From assembly GCA_019671005.1 (NCBI GenBank), contig CM033726.1, forward strand, positions 7,757,213 through 7,821,212: a DNA stretch of 64,000 nt, given 5' to 3'. Of the stretch, positions 34,210 through 44,400 are shown in pieces. The DNA is from Hibiscus mutabilis (lineage: Eukaryota > Streptophyta > Magnoliopsida > Malvales > Malvaceae). Each line of letters starts with the position of its first letter. Positions within the stretch are counted from its first letter, which is position 1. The notes beneath the pieces were generated by a model. It saw only the letters and a program-made list of their open reading frames with translations. It searched no databases and was not told the origin of the DNA. The translations under genes and the position numbers were made by a program.

Positions 34210-34655
34210 ATATATACCCTTAACGTTTGACTGAATAGTTACTATGGACATATTCTTTTTTAGAGCAATTCAACCTTCAATGTTTCATTTTGGGTCAAAA
34301 TAGTCCCTCTGAGATGAAAAATGTTAAAAAAACTGGCGGTAAATAGTTTGAAATGACTTGACAGAATGATAAGTCATCAAAAAAATATTTTATATTTTAT
34401 ATAATTTTATAAAATTATTTTTTGACTGATGTAAATTTTTTCAAGTCAACACATTTGTCTATATGATACTGTCATGTCAGTGTGCACTGTCATATATGTT
34501 TGTCACGTCATTTCAAGTCATTTACCTTCAGTTGACTGATAGTTTTTATCCGCAAATGAGTCATTTTAACTCAAAATGAAACGTTGAGGGTTAAATTACT
34601 CTAAAAAATAAAGACCAAAATAACTACAAGTGGGCATTTGCTTTAGGCCATTATA
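34210..34655. repeat. Foldback element
   Basis: The arms of about 155 bases are inverted. TTCAATGTTTCATTTTGGGT (34272) pairs with ACTCAAAATGAAACGTTGAG (34569), TTTTTTAGAGCAATT pairs with AATTACTCTAAAAAA, and TGAAATGACTTGACAG pairs with the GTCACGTCATTTCAAG region. The centre has words such as CAAGTCAACACATTTGTC. No protein is encoded. Confidence 0.72.
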
Positions 34656-34789
34656 AAAGGGGTGGTTGAAGATTGCTGAACTTTTGATCTCTCATGGTGC
34701 AAAGATTAACTCCAAGGAAAAGACTTCACACGAAAATAGCATTCTGCTTGTCCTGGCTCTACATTTTCCTTTTTCCCTTCCCGTTTCTC

Positions 34790-35520
34790 TTCCACTTAGT
34801 GGACAAAATTTGATTTGAAAAATCGAATTATTCGACTCAATTTATTGTAAAAATACTTAATTCATTTTGATTCGACTCGAAATTTTATAAACTCAACTTG
34901 AATCGACTAAAGTTTGAGTTGTAAAATGAAAATTAGAATAACTCGGAATTTTTAGTAATTAGAGGATTAGTTTTCAATTTCGAGTCGAGTCACTCAATTT
35001 GCCCTGATATACATATATATGTAGGGTTATATTTTGATACACAAGCTGTGTATAAAAAATTTATACAACCCTTCATATTTAAGCTATAAAATCTAAAACA
35101 TAAATACTTATTCCTAACACCTTAAAACCTAAAACTTAAACTCTAAACCTAAACTCTAAATTTTAATCATAAACCTTAAATTCTACTCCCTACACACTAA
35201 ACCCTTAAACCCTAACCTAAATCCTAAAAATAAAAGGCTTGTGTAAACAGAGTATTTTTCGCAGACATATATATAACAGATATAAAAAATATGGGGATAT
35301 ATATGTGCATTGTATATGGTTATAGAAAACCATTTAAATTAGAACTAATTAGTACAATAACATTATAAATGTTTACAATTAAATTAAACAGAAACTTGAA
35401 TTTCATAAACTCGACTCGACTCAAAAAAATATCGAATAAAATTTGAGTTATAAAATATGACTCTTCAACTCAATTAACTCGAAATTTTTTTGGCTCGACT
35501 CGATAGAATACCCACCCCTA
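34790..35520. repeat. TCGA-rich repeat enclosing a telomere-like tract
   Basis: Both sides (34800-34990 and 35395-35515) are rich in ACTCGACTCGA, AACTCGAAATT and TTTGAGTTATAAAAT words, partly in inverted order. Between them, 35030-35270 starts TTGATACACAAGCTGTG and ends AAAAGGCTTGTGTAAAC, and encloses a degenerate CCCTAAA-like tract (AAACCCTTAAACCCTAACC). A second copy of that inner part is at 36840-37040. Confidence 0.5.
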
Positions 35521-35624
35521 CTTGTAGCATTTTGATTTCATCAGTCTGGTAAAATGATTCAATGCAGGTAGGATGCACCCCATTGCATAGGGCAGGCAGC
35601 ACTGGAAACTCTCCATTATGTGAA

Positions 35625-36093
35625 GGATAAACGGCAATAAATGAAAATAGCATAGGCGATTTCGTTAACACAAGGCGGTTTTATACGATAAAAATTAGGC
35701 AATTCAAGATCGTCTTTGGTATAGCATTAGACGATTCTAAAATCATGTCGACAATCGTACTAAAAACAGATTTTATTTCATCGACAAACAGCCACATCAT
35801 ATGATGACAAACACTGTTGGTTACACAGACATATGCATAAGACTCAACTCATGGACATCCAACATAAACACACAGGAAGAAACATTAAAAACACAGTTTA
35901 CTAAGTAATACAGGTCGGATAAGTTGTGAACATAATCTTATTTGCCGAAGAAACCATCTTCACGTAATCCGCACCGCCTGCAGCAGACTCTTTTCCTTTA
36001 TCACCGGCTCCTTCTGACTCCGGCTAGACTGCGGGGGCCAATGGATTGGAAGTCTGGTGCTGGTGCAGGTAGTTCTCTGCCTTGTCAACGTAA
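35625..36093 (-). pseudogene. Truncated duplicate of the nodulin-related gene and its 3' flank
   Basis: This segment repeats 32880-33520 in direct order and orientation. On the minus strand the coding part reads DKAENYLHQHQTSNPLAP, then a stop where the intact gene has AAK, then PESEGAGDKGKESAAGGADY and a shifted end caused by loss of seven bases (GCTCAAG) before TTTCTTCGG. The N-terminal half is absent. At about 36093 the copy ends abruptly against the centre of a foldback element. It cannot make the protein. Confidence 0.85.
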
Positions 36094-36612
36094 TCCCAAC
36101 TCTTTCGGTTGTTGGATCCAGCCGGCCATTTCTCTCACGTGTCGTCGTTGAAAATCGGCGAACGTGTACCAATCGAACGTATTTAACATTCGCCGTTTAA
36201 TATTTGACTGACATACCGTTCGTTGGTTTCCAATGACGGCACATTGGAGAAAATTGTCGGTTGGATTCGACGGCCAAAGGGGTGGGATTGACGACGATCA
36301 ACGGTAGAAATGGTGATGATTTGAAGATTTAAAATTTAATAATTTGAGGATTATTTTTAGAAATCTTCATAATTTTAAGATTTTTTTTGAAATTTTTTAA
36401 ATTATTAAAAACAAAAAATTATTTAAAAGAAATTATAAATTAAAACATAACATGTGTCAAATTTTTATTGGTTAACAGATTTTTTAAAGGCAGTTGATTA
36501 CTAGGCATCTAAAATTATAACGGTTAAAACTTCAAGCACAAATTTTAACAAAAAAAATACTTTAACACCTAAAGTTCAAAAAAAATATAATTTAAACACT
36601 TATTTCTCAATT
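36094..36612. repeat. Truncated copy of foldback family A
   Basis: Words such as CCAGCCGGCCATTTCTC, ACCAATCGAACGTATTTAAC, GCCGTTTAATATTTGACTG and CGGTTGGATTCGACGG align in order with 1731-1890 of the full copy. The right arm then continues to about 36610 (CACTTATTTCTCAATTAAA). The left arm is missing, and the break coincides with the break in the nodulin-related duplicate. Confidence 0.75.
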
Positions 36613-37211
36613 AAAACCATTTTCTTAATATGGGTGAACAGTGAAGTTGGGTTATATACCCCGACTTCATCTTGCATATTGACTTGCATGTTGGCTGGGG
36701 CAGGGGTGGCATGAGGCATTCAAGTTAGCTGGTGGTTTAGTTGGATTGGGTGGGTTTAAAAATAAATTGTAGTAAATTTGAGTAATTAATTGGCTGGGTA
36801 AATGGTTGGGAAGGGTTATTTAGTGTGTTTAAATTTGATACACAAACTTATTTATACTATAAATCAAAATTAAACACGCACTCTAAAAAATTAAACCCTA
36901 AACTCTAAACCTTAAACCATAAATTCTAAACACTAACATTAAATTCTAAACCCTACAACCCAAACTTCTAAACTTTAAACTCTAAACTAAATCCCTAACC
37001 CCTAAAACTAAAAGACTTGTGTAAACTAAAGTTTACACAAATGTATTTAAGTTTTTCTCTTATTTAATTGGGTGGGTAAGGGTGGTTAAAAAAATTATTG
37101 TATTTGAGTGTATATATATGATACGTAACTATACTTAAATTTAGAAGAAAAAAATTAAAGTTGTTGAAATTGTATAGAGAGAAAAAACTGACAATTTTTA
37201 TTTTTAATTAG
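36613..37211. repeat. Spacer with second telomere-like tract
   Basis: 36840-37040 starts TTGATACACAAACTTATTT, contains AATTAAACCCTAAACTC and TAAATCCCTAACCCCTAAA, and ends AAAAGACTTGTGTAAAC. It mirrors the tract at 35030-35270 in order and boundaries. The remainder is AT-rich with no gene. Confidence 0.5.
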
Positions 37212-37453
37212 TGTTATAAATATTTATTTACATGGATATTTATCATGATAAGAACTTCATCTAAGAGATTTGATTTATTTTTATCATTAGGAATATTATC
37301 TTCATTAATTAGAATTTGATGTATTATGTACTTCTCATGCTTATAAATAGATGATTTGATGAAGGCATTATACTCAAGTCTATATTGAGAATGAATACAA
37401 ATCTCTCTCTTTCTTTTATCTTTTGTTCTTGTTCTTTTGTACTTTATTTAACA
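37212..37453 (+). repeat. Copia LTR (left end of a remnant)
   Basis: TGTTATAAATATTTATTTAC opens and ACTTTATTTAACA closes a 242-base unit with an internal TATAAATAGATG (TATA-like) and a CT-rich stretch. It is followed by CGTTATCAGTACGAG, a common sequence after the LTR in plant copia elements of this type. No matching second LTR was found before the window ends. Confidence 0.65.
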
Positions 37454-37897
37454 CGTTATCAGTACGAGTTCTCTCGAAAGATTTTGATCAATTTTTTGTA
37501 GAATTTTTTTATCGCTCATTTTATTCCGAGATCCACACAATCTATCGTTAGATATGTAAACAAATAATGAGAGGCCTTTGTCGTCCGAATCCTGAAGAGG
37601 TTACCGAAAAGAATTCAATTCTAGGGAGAATCAAAGATAATTTTTTTCTTCAATTTTTTTGTTATTAATTGTCTTTCTCTTTATATTTTTTAACTTGATT
37701 TTTAATTTTTTTTGAAAAAGTATGGAAGCATGTTCGATTGTATTTGAGCATCGGGTAAGGATGGATTTACGGTTTCTCACAAATGAAAGGACGAGTTGAT
37801 AGAGATGGAAATACCATGTTTGATTGTATTTAAATGATATTCAGTGGTATGCTTTACTCTTTTTCTACATTGCATGTTTTGATTAATTAATGAATAT
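37454..37897 (+). mobile_element. Copia leader, left of the RT-2 insertion
   Basis: This is the untranslated leader after the copia LTR. It holds two loose copies of ATGTTCGATTGTATTT (37731 and 37817). It ends at ATAT, where RT-2 inserted, and copia sequence resumes at 43359. Confidence 0.5.
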
Positions 37898-39010
37898 TGT
37901 CACGGGGCTAGATTTTGACTCTAGCTGATCCGTGCGGCCTTAGACGCCTTCGACGCAAATCAGTCGATTCCTACACCTAAGTTAGCCTTCAACCAGCCTT
38001 GTGAGTACTCCTGCTCGACAACGGCTTCGACAAGCACTCCAGGTTTCGATGGATCTTGTCACAGACACCACTTGTGTCGCGGCTAGACCTTTGCCAGACG
38101 AATAGTGCCGGACCTTAGTCGCTTTCTTGGTTGAAACGTCGACTAAGTCACCCTGAAGTACCTTGTCACGGTCTTAGGTGAAGATCTCTCGACAAACACC
38201 TAACTCAACCAGGATTCTCGCTCCGGAAGATCAAACACTCCTCGAAGCCCTCGAACGAAAGATTGTTCTAAGCGAAAGCTAATCAAAGAACAACAGAAAG
38301 AGATTGGCAGCTAGAACAACGAAGAACACTCAAGAACAACAAAGAACAATAAAGAACACTCAAAGAGTTTTAGAGTAAATGCTTCTTGTATTACTCAAAG
38401 TGAAGTGAATTGAATGAATGAGATGATTTACAAGTGAGGAGGGAGCCTCTATTTATAGTTGAACTCCCCTATATCCAACGGCTCAGTTTAAATTACATCG
38501 ACGGTCGAGATTGATCTTATCTTATCTTATCTGATCAAATCTCAAATTCAAATCTCTAATTATCACAAACATTATCTACACATTATATTCAAATAAAAGG
38601 ATAATGCTTTGACCAATTTACCTCCTGAATCCTCCATGGATTTGGCTAAGTCTTGTGGGCTTGCGGGCTCTTTAGCATTCTCCAAGTGCCGGGCCAAGTG
38701 TGATGGTCTTGGCAAGCCCGTTCCACCGCGCAAACTCTCTTTGGCTGATTCTTGCGCCAATGCCTCGGTCCCAAAGGTTTGGTCCACGCCTTCCTCCATG
38801 TGCTAGGCCAAGTCTAATGATCTTGGCAAGCTCGTTACACCGCGCAACCCTTCTTTAGCTGGTTCTTGCGCTAACGCCTTGGTCCCAAAGGTATGGTCCT
38901 CGCCATTCTCCGAGTGCTGGGCCACATTTGGCAAGCCCGTTGCATTCCGCACAACCTCCATATTTGTTGCTCGCGCTAATGTCTCGATCCAAAAAGTTTG
39001 GTCAGTGACA
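37898..39010 (-). repeat. 3' LTR of RT-2
   Basis: This is the downstream LTR in the element's orientation. The part at 38625-38960 holds a protein-like triple repeat on the minus strand, also present in the other LTR. A TTATCTTATCTTATCTGATC microsatellite lies near 38517. Confidence 0.92.
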
Positions 39011-39026
39011 ATCTCCCCCACTTGAC
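39011..39026 (-). other. Polypurine tract of RT-2
   Basis: On the minus strand, AGTGGGGGAGAT lies directly before the 3' LTR, a classic purine tract. Confidence 0.8.
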
Positions 39027-40456
39027 TTCGCGACGCCCTCGTCGCTGCACTCGAACGATCCTGGGCAGGGTCAACTTGATTACTCGTCGATGCCTCGGCT
39101 TCATGCAATTCCCCCATATGAACTGCTCGCCTCGCCTCAAACTGTTGTTGAACATCCTGTGCTAACACGCCTCTTGATACATCTCCCTTGTAGGAGCACT
39201 CTCCCACAAACTCTGATTTACCTCGACTCAGACCCACTTGGTCCTGCGGTAAAGACTTGGAAGTCGTCACAACATTGAACACAGACTGAACTCTCAGATT
39301 CGGCGACAACTCTGGCTTGCCCCTTTGAACTCTGAAAGGTCTCTTCCAATATTCTTTTCCCCCGCACTGAAGACTAGGTCGTACTTGACCTACGCTCATC
39401 AACAATGGCAAATCAAAACCAAAAACACTAGGAATGTGTTTGAGATGTACCTTTTCCTCGATCACATTTACTCTAAAATGGGTCAGCCCTTCTTTCTCCT
39501 TGAAGTCCGGCCCCCTCTGCATTGAACCTTCTTCATCGAAGTTCTTTGCATGCATCGGCACTTTCGCCACAAAGTCCGTTGCGTTACTCTGCATCGGCAC
39601 TTCTTCCTTGAAGTCCGTTGCTTCTGGTTGCATCCGCCCTTCTGACTTGAAGTTTGGTGCTCTCTTGCATCGATCCTTCTTCCTTGAAGTTCGGTGCTTT
39701 CTCTTGCGTCGACACTTCCTACCTGAAGTTCGTCGCTCGTTTCCCACCTTACCTATTGGTGGTGTCTCCACGGTTACTATGTCCCCTAACGGCTTGGCCC
39801 CTTCGACTCTACAATGGTCTCAAAAGTGATGCTCTTTCCCCGAACATCCTCGGCAAGCTCCTCGGTAGCCTTCTCGGACATGGTTACCCCTTTCTGTTTT
39901 CGGTCCCCCTTGGCCTTGGCAGAACTTGACATTATCGGATCAAGCGATGCAGCCTCGCTCTCTTCGGGCTCACCCAACTCCTTGGGTGGCTTGACTCGAT
40001 CCAGGCAATCTCGCAATTTGTGAGGCCCCTTACACTGGTAACACTCTAGTTGCTTAATCTTGCGTCGGCACTTCTTCCTCGAAATCCTTCGCTTCTTTCC
40101 CACCTTGCCCATAGGTGGCATCTTAACGGTTGCTATGTTCCTCGACGGCTCAGTCCCCTTCGACACTGTACTGGTCTCAAAAGTAATGTTCTTCACTCGA
40201 ATATTCTCGGTAAGCTCTTTCCCAGCCTTCCCAGACATCTTTAACCCATTCTGCTTATGGTCTCTGCTTACCTTGGCAGAACTAGATAACTCGGAACCAA
40301 GTTTCACAGGCTCTTTACTCTTGGCCTTGTCATGTCCTTCGGACCATTTGGCTCGAAACGGGCATCTCCGCAACTTATGAGGTCCCTTACATCGGTAACA
40401 CCTCAATTACCTCGTATTTACCCTCGGCTTGACAGCTTCCTCACTTGCTATCGCAC

Positions 40457-40650
40457 CAAGTCTCATCGCCGGCTGTACTACTTTGGCACTCGTAGTCGAA
40501 CCACGGCTCTCCCTTTGCTTGGCGACATTGACACTCACAATCGCCCCAAGTCTCATCGCTGGCTGGACTACTTTGGCACTCGTAGTCGAACCACGGCTCT
40601 CACTTCGCTTGGCGGCATTGACACTCGCAATCGCCCCAAGTCTCGCTACT
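40457..40650 (-). repeat. 90 bp tandem repeat inside RT-2 gag region
   Basis: CAAGTCTCATCGC starts at 40457 and 40547, and a partial third copy starts at 40637, so the period is 90 bases. The unit is multiple-of-three in length and encodes DETWGDCECQCRQAK-like residues on the minus strand. Confidence 0.75.
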
Positions 40651-41889
40651 TCTCCCTTGGACTCGTCTTGTCTTCACCATGGCAGCTAGTCAGTTCTTCT
40701 CGGGACATCCCCTTATCAAATGAGGACCATCACAGAAGTAGCACTTCAACTTCTTGCTCCCCTTCTTCTCTGGTACGAACTTAGCCTCACCATTCCCCTC
40801 TTAGCCTCACCATTCCCCTCGTCTCTCGAACTGGGCATGGTTGACTCAACACTCGCCTGCTTGCATCCTGCGGGCTCGGTCAGAGGTTCGGCAACAACGA
40901 AAGCCTCTGAAAGTCTCTGGCATCTCCCTGCTCTACTGCGAGCTTCGCCCCCTGTCTAAATCCCTCTAAGAAGGTCTTGAGCGCATCACATTCGCTCATT
41001 GCCGTCTTGCAACTGAGCAGCTCCCTCTTGAGCTCATCCACTTCTTTTCGCAAAGCTTCCATCTCAGCTTCACTCGCATTACTCCCTCGAAATGTCACCA
41101 ACTTGTTGAGAACTTCTCGTGTCTCATCCTTGAACCGGTCATCTATGGACTCTACTTCGTCAAGACGGGACTCGAAAATACCTTGGGTCTGCTTGGCCTC
41201 CTCTTCGGATTTCTCAAGTCTACAAACCCTCTTTCCCAACGACTCCAATTCCACCTTCATTGCCTCCACTGCATCTTGAAGGGAATCATCTTGTTGGTTC
41301 AACTTCTCGTACACCGAGTTGAGAACTTCTTGGATCTCTTTCGCAGTTTTCTCCTTGGAAGAACTCTCCGATTTTTGCAAACCCACCATCTTGGCTTCAC
41401 AAGCACAACTCTCTCGAACTACCTCCAATTCGTTGAGGATGCGTTGCGTCTCGTCATTGAACTTGCCCTCCATGGACTCTAACTTTTCAAGACGTTACTC
41501 CACAACACTCCGGGTCTTTTTGGCCTCTTCTCTTAGAGTTTCTACTGCAGCCTCTAAGGAATCGCCACGCTCAGACATCTTCACATCCAAGCCATTAAGA
41601 GCCCATTGAACCTCCTCCTGGATCCCTTCTAGAGACTCTAACATCTCAATATCCAACGAACCCAGCTTCTCAAGGTTTACTGACTCTAGCTGTTCAAACA
41701 CCACCTCGGCCTCCTTCTTGAAGTCCAAGAGTTTATCGACCCAAGCCTCCACGACTGTTATGAATTCAAGAATCGATTGTACCTTATTTTCAAGACGGTT
41801 GCTCCTATCGTCAAATTCGTTCAGAGTCTTTCTTACATCGTCCATTGTCAGTGTCTTCTTCTTTGGTGCCATCTCAATCACCACTTTGC

Positions 41890-42070
41890 CACGAACTAGT
41901 CTGATCCCTGATCACTTCGACTAACTCGAACGCAAACCACCACCACTCTTATCTGCAACTACAAGCTGTAACCCACCACACTTGATTGCACCTGCAAGTT
42001 GGCTTGAACACAAGTCACCACCACGCTTGACTGCAACTGCGAGCTGGTTCGAACGCAAGTCCCTTCCTCG
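41890..42070 (-). repeat. Tandem repeats of about 45 bases in the RT-2 leader
   Basis: On the minus strand, GACTTGCGTTCGAACCAGC, GACTTGTGTTCAAGCCAAC and a third weaker copy each lead into GCAGTTGCAGTCAAG or similar and then GTGGTGG. They lie between the primer-site array and the gag start. Confidence 0.65.
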
Positions 42071-42074
42071 ACTC

Positions 42075-42254
42075 GCTCGGATAGCACTTATCACGACACT
42101 TCTCTGATTCCACCTCTCGTGGCTCTCTCTGTTACCAACTCTCACGGCTCTTTCTGACACAAACTATCAGCAAGACTTCGCTCCGATGCCAACTGTCACG
42201 GAACCTGCTACCGTCTCTGATACCAACTTATCACCGCTCAGCTCTGATACCAAC
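42075..42254 (-). repeat. Primer-binding site of RT-2 and about six degenerate tandem copies
   Basis: The real site (42241-42254) reads GTTGGTATCAGAGC on the minus strand. Its TGGTATCAGAGC core is the complement of plant initiator tRNA-Met 3' end. Related words start at 42214 (GTTGGTATCAGAGA), 42180 (GTTGGCATCGGAGC), 42151 (GTTTGTGTCAGAAA), 42127 (GTTGGTAACAGAG), 42101 (GGTGGAATCAGAGA) and 42075 (GTGCTATCCGAGC), 25-34 bases apart. Several are joined to a CCGTGACA or CCGTGAGA word like the LTR end. Confidence 0.8.
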
Positions 42255-43358
42255 TGTCACGGGGCTAGATTTTGACTCTAGCTGATCCGTGCGGCCTTCG
42301 ACGCAAATCAGTCGATTCCTACGCCTAAGTCGACCTTCAACCAGCCTTGTGAGTACTCCCGCCGACAACGGGCCCGACAAGCACTTCGTGGTTTCGATGG
42401 ATCTTGTCACGGACACCACTTGTGTCGCGGCTAGACCTTTGCCCGCACGAATCGTGCGGACCTTAGTCGCTTTCTCGGTTGAAACGTCGACTAAGTCACC
42501 CCAAGTACCTTGTCACGGTCTTAGGTGAAGATCTCTCGACAAACACCTAACTCAACCAGATTCTCGCTCCGGAAGATCAAACACTCCTCGAAGCCCTTGA
42601 ACGAAAGATCGTTCTAAGCGAAAAGCTAATCAAAGAACAACAAAAAGAGATTGGCAGCTAGAACAACGAAGAACACTCAAGAACAACAAAGAACAATAAA
42701 GAACACTCAAAGAGTTTTAGAGTAAATGCTTCTTGTATTACTCAAAGTAAAGTGAATTGAATGAATGAGATGATTTACAAGTGAGGAGGGAGCCTCTATT
42801 TATAGTTGAACTCCCCTACATCCAACGGCTCAGTTTAAATTACATCGACGGTCGAGATTGATCTTATCTTATCTTATCTGATCAAATCTCAAATTCAAAT
42901 CTCTAATTATCACAAACATTATCTACACATTATATTCAAATAAATGGATAATGCTTTGACCAATTTACCCTCCTGAATCCTCCATGGATTTGGCTAAGTC
43001 TTGTGGGCTTGCGGGCTCTTTAGCATTCTCCAAGTGCCGGGCCAAGTGTGATGGTCTTGGCAAGCCCGTTCCACCGCGCAAACTCTCTTTGGCTGATTCT
43101 TGCGCCAATGCCTCGGTCCCAAAGGTTTGGTCCACGCCTTCCTCCAAGTGCTGGGCCAAGTCTAATGATCTTGGCAAGCTCGTTACACCGCGCAACCCTT
43201 CTTTAGCTGGTTCTTGCGCTAACGCCTTGGTCCCAAAGGTATGGTCCTCGCCATTCTTCGAGTGCTGGGCCACATTTGGCAAGCCCGTTGCATTCTGCAC
43301 AACCTCCCTATTTGTTGCTCGCGCTAATGTCTCGATCCAAAAAGTTTGGTCCGTGACA
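42255..43358 (-). repeat. 5' LTR of RT-2
   Basis: This is the upstream LTR in the element's orientation, nearly identical to 37898-39010. On the minus strand it contains an open frame of 111 codons with three repeats of about 37 residues (42965-43300). Confidence 0.92.
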
Positions 43359-43362
43359 ATAT

Positions 43363-43689
43363 CATTAAAAATTTAAATATTTTACGCCCAATTTTTACGA
43401 CAATGGGATAATTGCTTAATTAAAGATTAATTTTAAATCTTATATTTTTATCCTTTTAGACTTGCTCCTGTGGCATGCCATTGTTCAGCATAATTTACGC
43501 CTAATTTTGAGAAACAAGATAATTGTTCCTTCAAACTTTTTCAAGTTTTCAGTTTAGTCTCCATATATTTCTTTAATTCTATTTTTAAATATCAAACGGT
43601 TTATGTTTTTTATAAATCACTATTGACTTATTGATATTAACTATTGAAATTTGTTTATGTTATTATATTGATGGGAGTTGGTGTTTTTA
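43363..43689 (+). mobile_element. Copia remnant, resumed right of RT-2
   Basis: Non-coding, AT-rich. Two similar words (ACGCCCAATTTTTACGACAA and ACGCCTAATTTTGAGAAACA) lie about 110 bases apart. It is inferred to be copia leader because copia gag lies downstream and the copia LTR upstream. Confidence 0.4.
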
Positions 43690-44400
43690 ACAATATTTTG
43701 AGAAGGGTCGTTTTCTGAGATTTTGGTGGCCCTAGGGCAAATCGAAAAACTTAGCCCTAAATTAGGGATTTAAATTGTAGTTGTAGGCCTATTTTCGGTC
43801 GCATTGTGTTTATTGTGGTTGCAAACCTAACGAATGTTATTGTTATCTCTGCGAGTATTGCAGTTGTAAATTTTTTTATTAATATTCTATTGTGGACATA
43901 CCGGTTACAAGTGTCACAGTTTCGGACGATGCCACTACTGCTATATAATGGTTGTTGTTGCGGATGCAAGCCACTATTTAAATCCATGCCTCTAATAGCA
44001 AGTATTGAAAAAATTGGAAAATTTGAATTTTAAGAGTAAAACCTTAATAATAAATAGTATTAGCAAATAATTGACCTCTAATAATAAGTATTTAAAAAAA
44101 TTTAACCCCTAATAAAAAAAAGTTAAAAATTAAATCCTTAATAATAAATTAAATTTTAAAAGTAGATCACACTAATAAATATTTATATATCTTAAAAAAC
44201 ACACATATAAAGATATAGATATATATATTATGGGTGGTGGGCCCTCACAATTGACTAAGCTATATTCGAACTTCTACGTAGCTGCCCTCAAAATTCATCA
44301 TTGTGCTTCTTTTGATCCACTCTCAAAAACAATATTCCAATACATTTAGTTTCTCTGGAGAGTGGCCCTGACCAAGTGTCTTTATTGCCCTAGTCGAGGA
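43690..44400 (-). repeat. Dispersed repeat family X, minus copy
   Basis: Read on the minus strand, GGGCCCACCACCCATAA (44230) is followed by loose tandem units with TTATTATTAGAGGT and CTTAAAATTCAAATTTT, in the same order as 23698-24180. The right edge has GGCCCTGACC and the left edge GGCCCTAGGGC, possibly the element's ends. It lies inside the copia remnant. Confidence 0.55.

Larger units (their letters stand above)
38803..41884 (-). pseudogene. Gag-like protein of RT-2 with coiled coils and repeated zinc knuckles
   Basis: Reading down from 41884, MVIEMAPKKKTLTMDDVRKT opens a long coiled-coil region. It runs through one stop at about 41492, then MEGKFNDETQRILNELEVV and EALRKEVDELKRELLSCK. A frame change near 40900 leads to zinc knuckles of form CX2CX3HX4C: CYFCDGPHLIRGC (about 40740), CYRCKGPHKLRRC (40400) and CYQCKGPHKLRDC (40045). 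The last two head a duplicated module that shares SSSAK, ITFET, MPPMGKVG and a basic KCRRK tail. The final ORF (39771 to 38803) has short repeats with VPMQ and DFKE words, then runs across the purine tract into the 3' LTR. Such gag proteins would package the RNA. Several stops and frameshifts make this copy non-functional. Confidence 0.8.
37898..43358 (-). mobile_element. LTR retrotransposon RT-2, gag only
   Basis: Direct repeats of 1113 and 1104 bases (37898-39010 and 42255-43358) bound a 5461-base element. Each LTR begins TGTCACGG and ends CCGTGACA or CAGTGACA, and the element is flanked by ATAT (37894-37897 and 43359-43362). The minus strand is coding. A tRNA-Met primer site lies beside 42254 and a purine tract beside 39011. 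The 3.2 kb interior encodes only a gag with coiled coils and several zinc knuckles. No protease, RT or integrase was recognised. The two LTRs are very similar, so the insertion is younger than RT-1 by eye. It inserted into a copia remnant. Confidence 0.92.

Noticed and set aside
35090..35230. True interstitial telomere
   Set aside because: The CCCTAAA-like words are degenerate and lie within a repeated element with fixed edges.
37898..39010. Plus-strand ORFs in the RT-2 LTR (for example 38609-38806)
   Set aside because: They mirror the minus-strand repeat frame, and the element's primer site and purine tract set the minus strand as sense.
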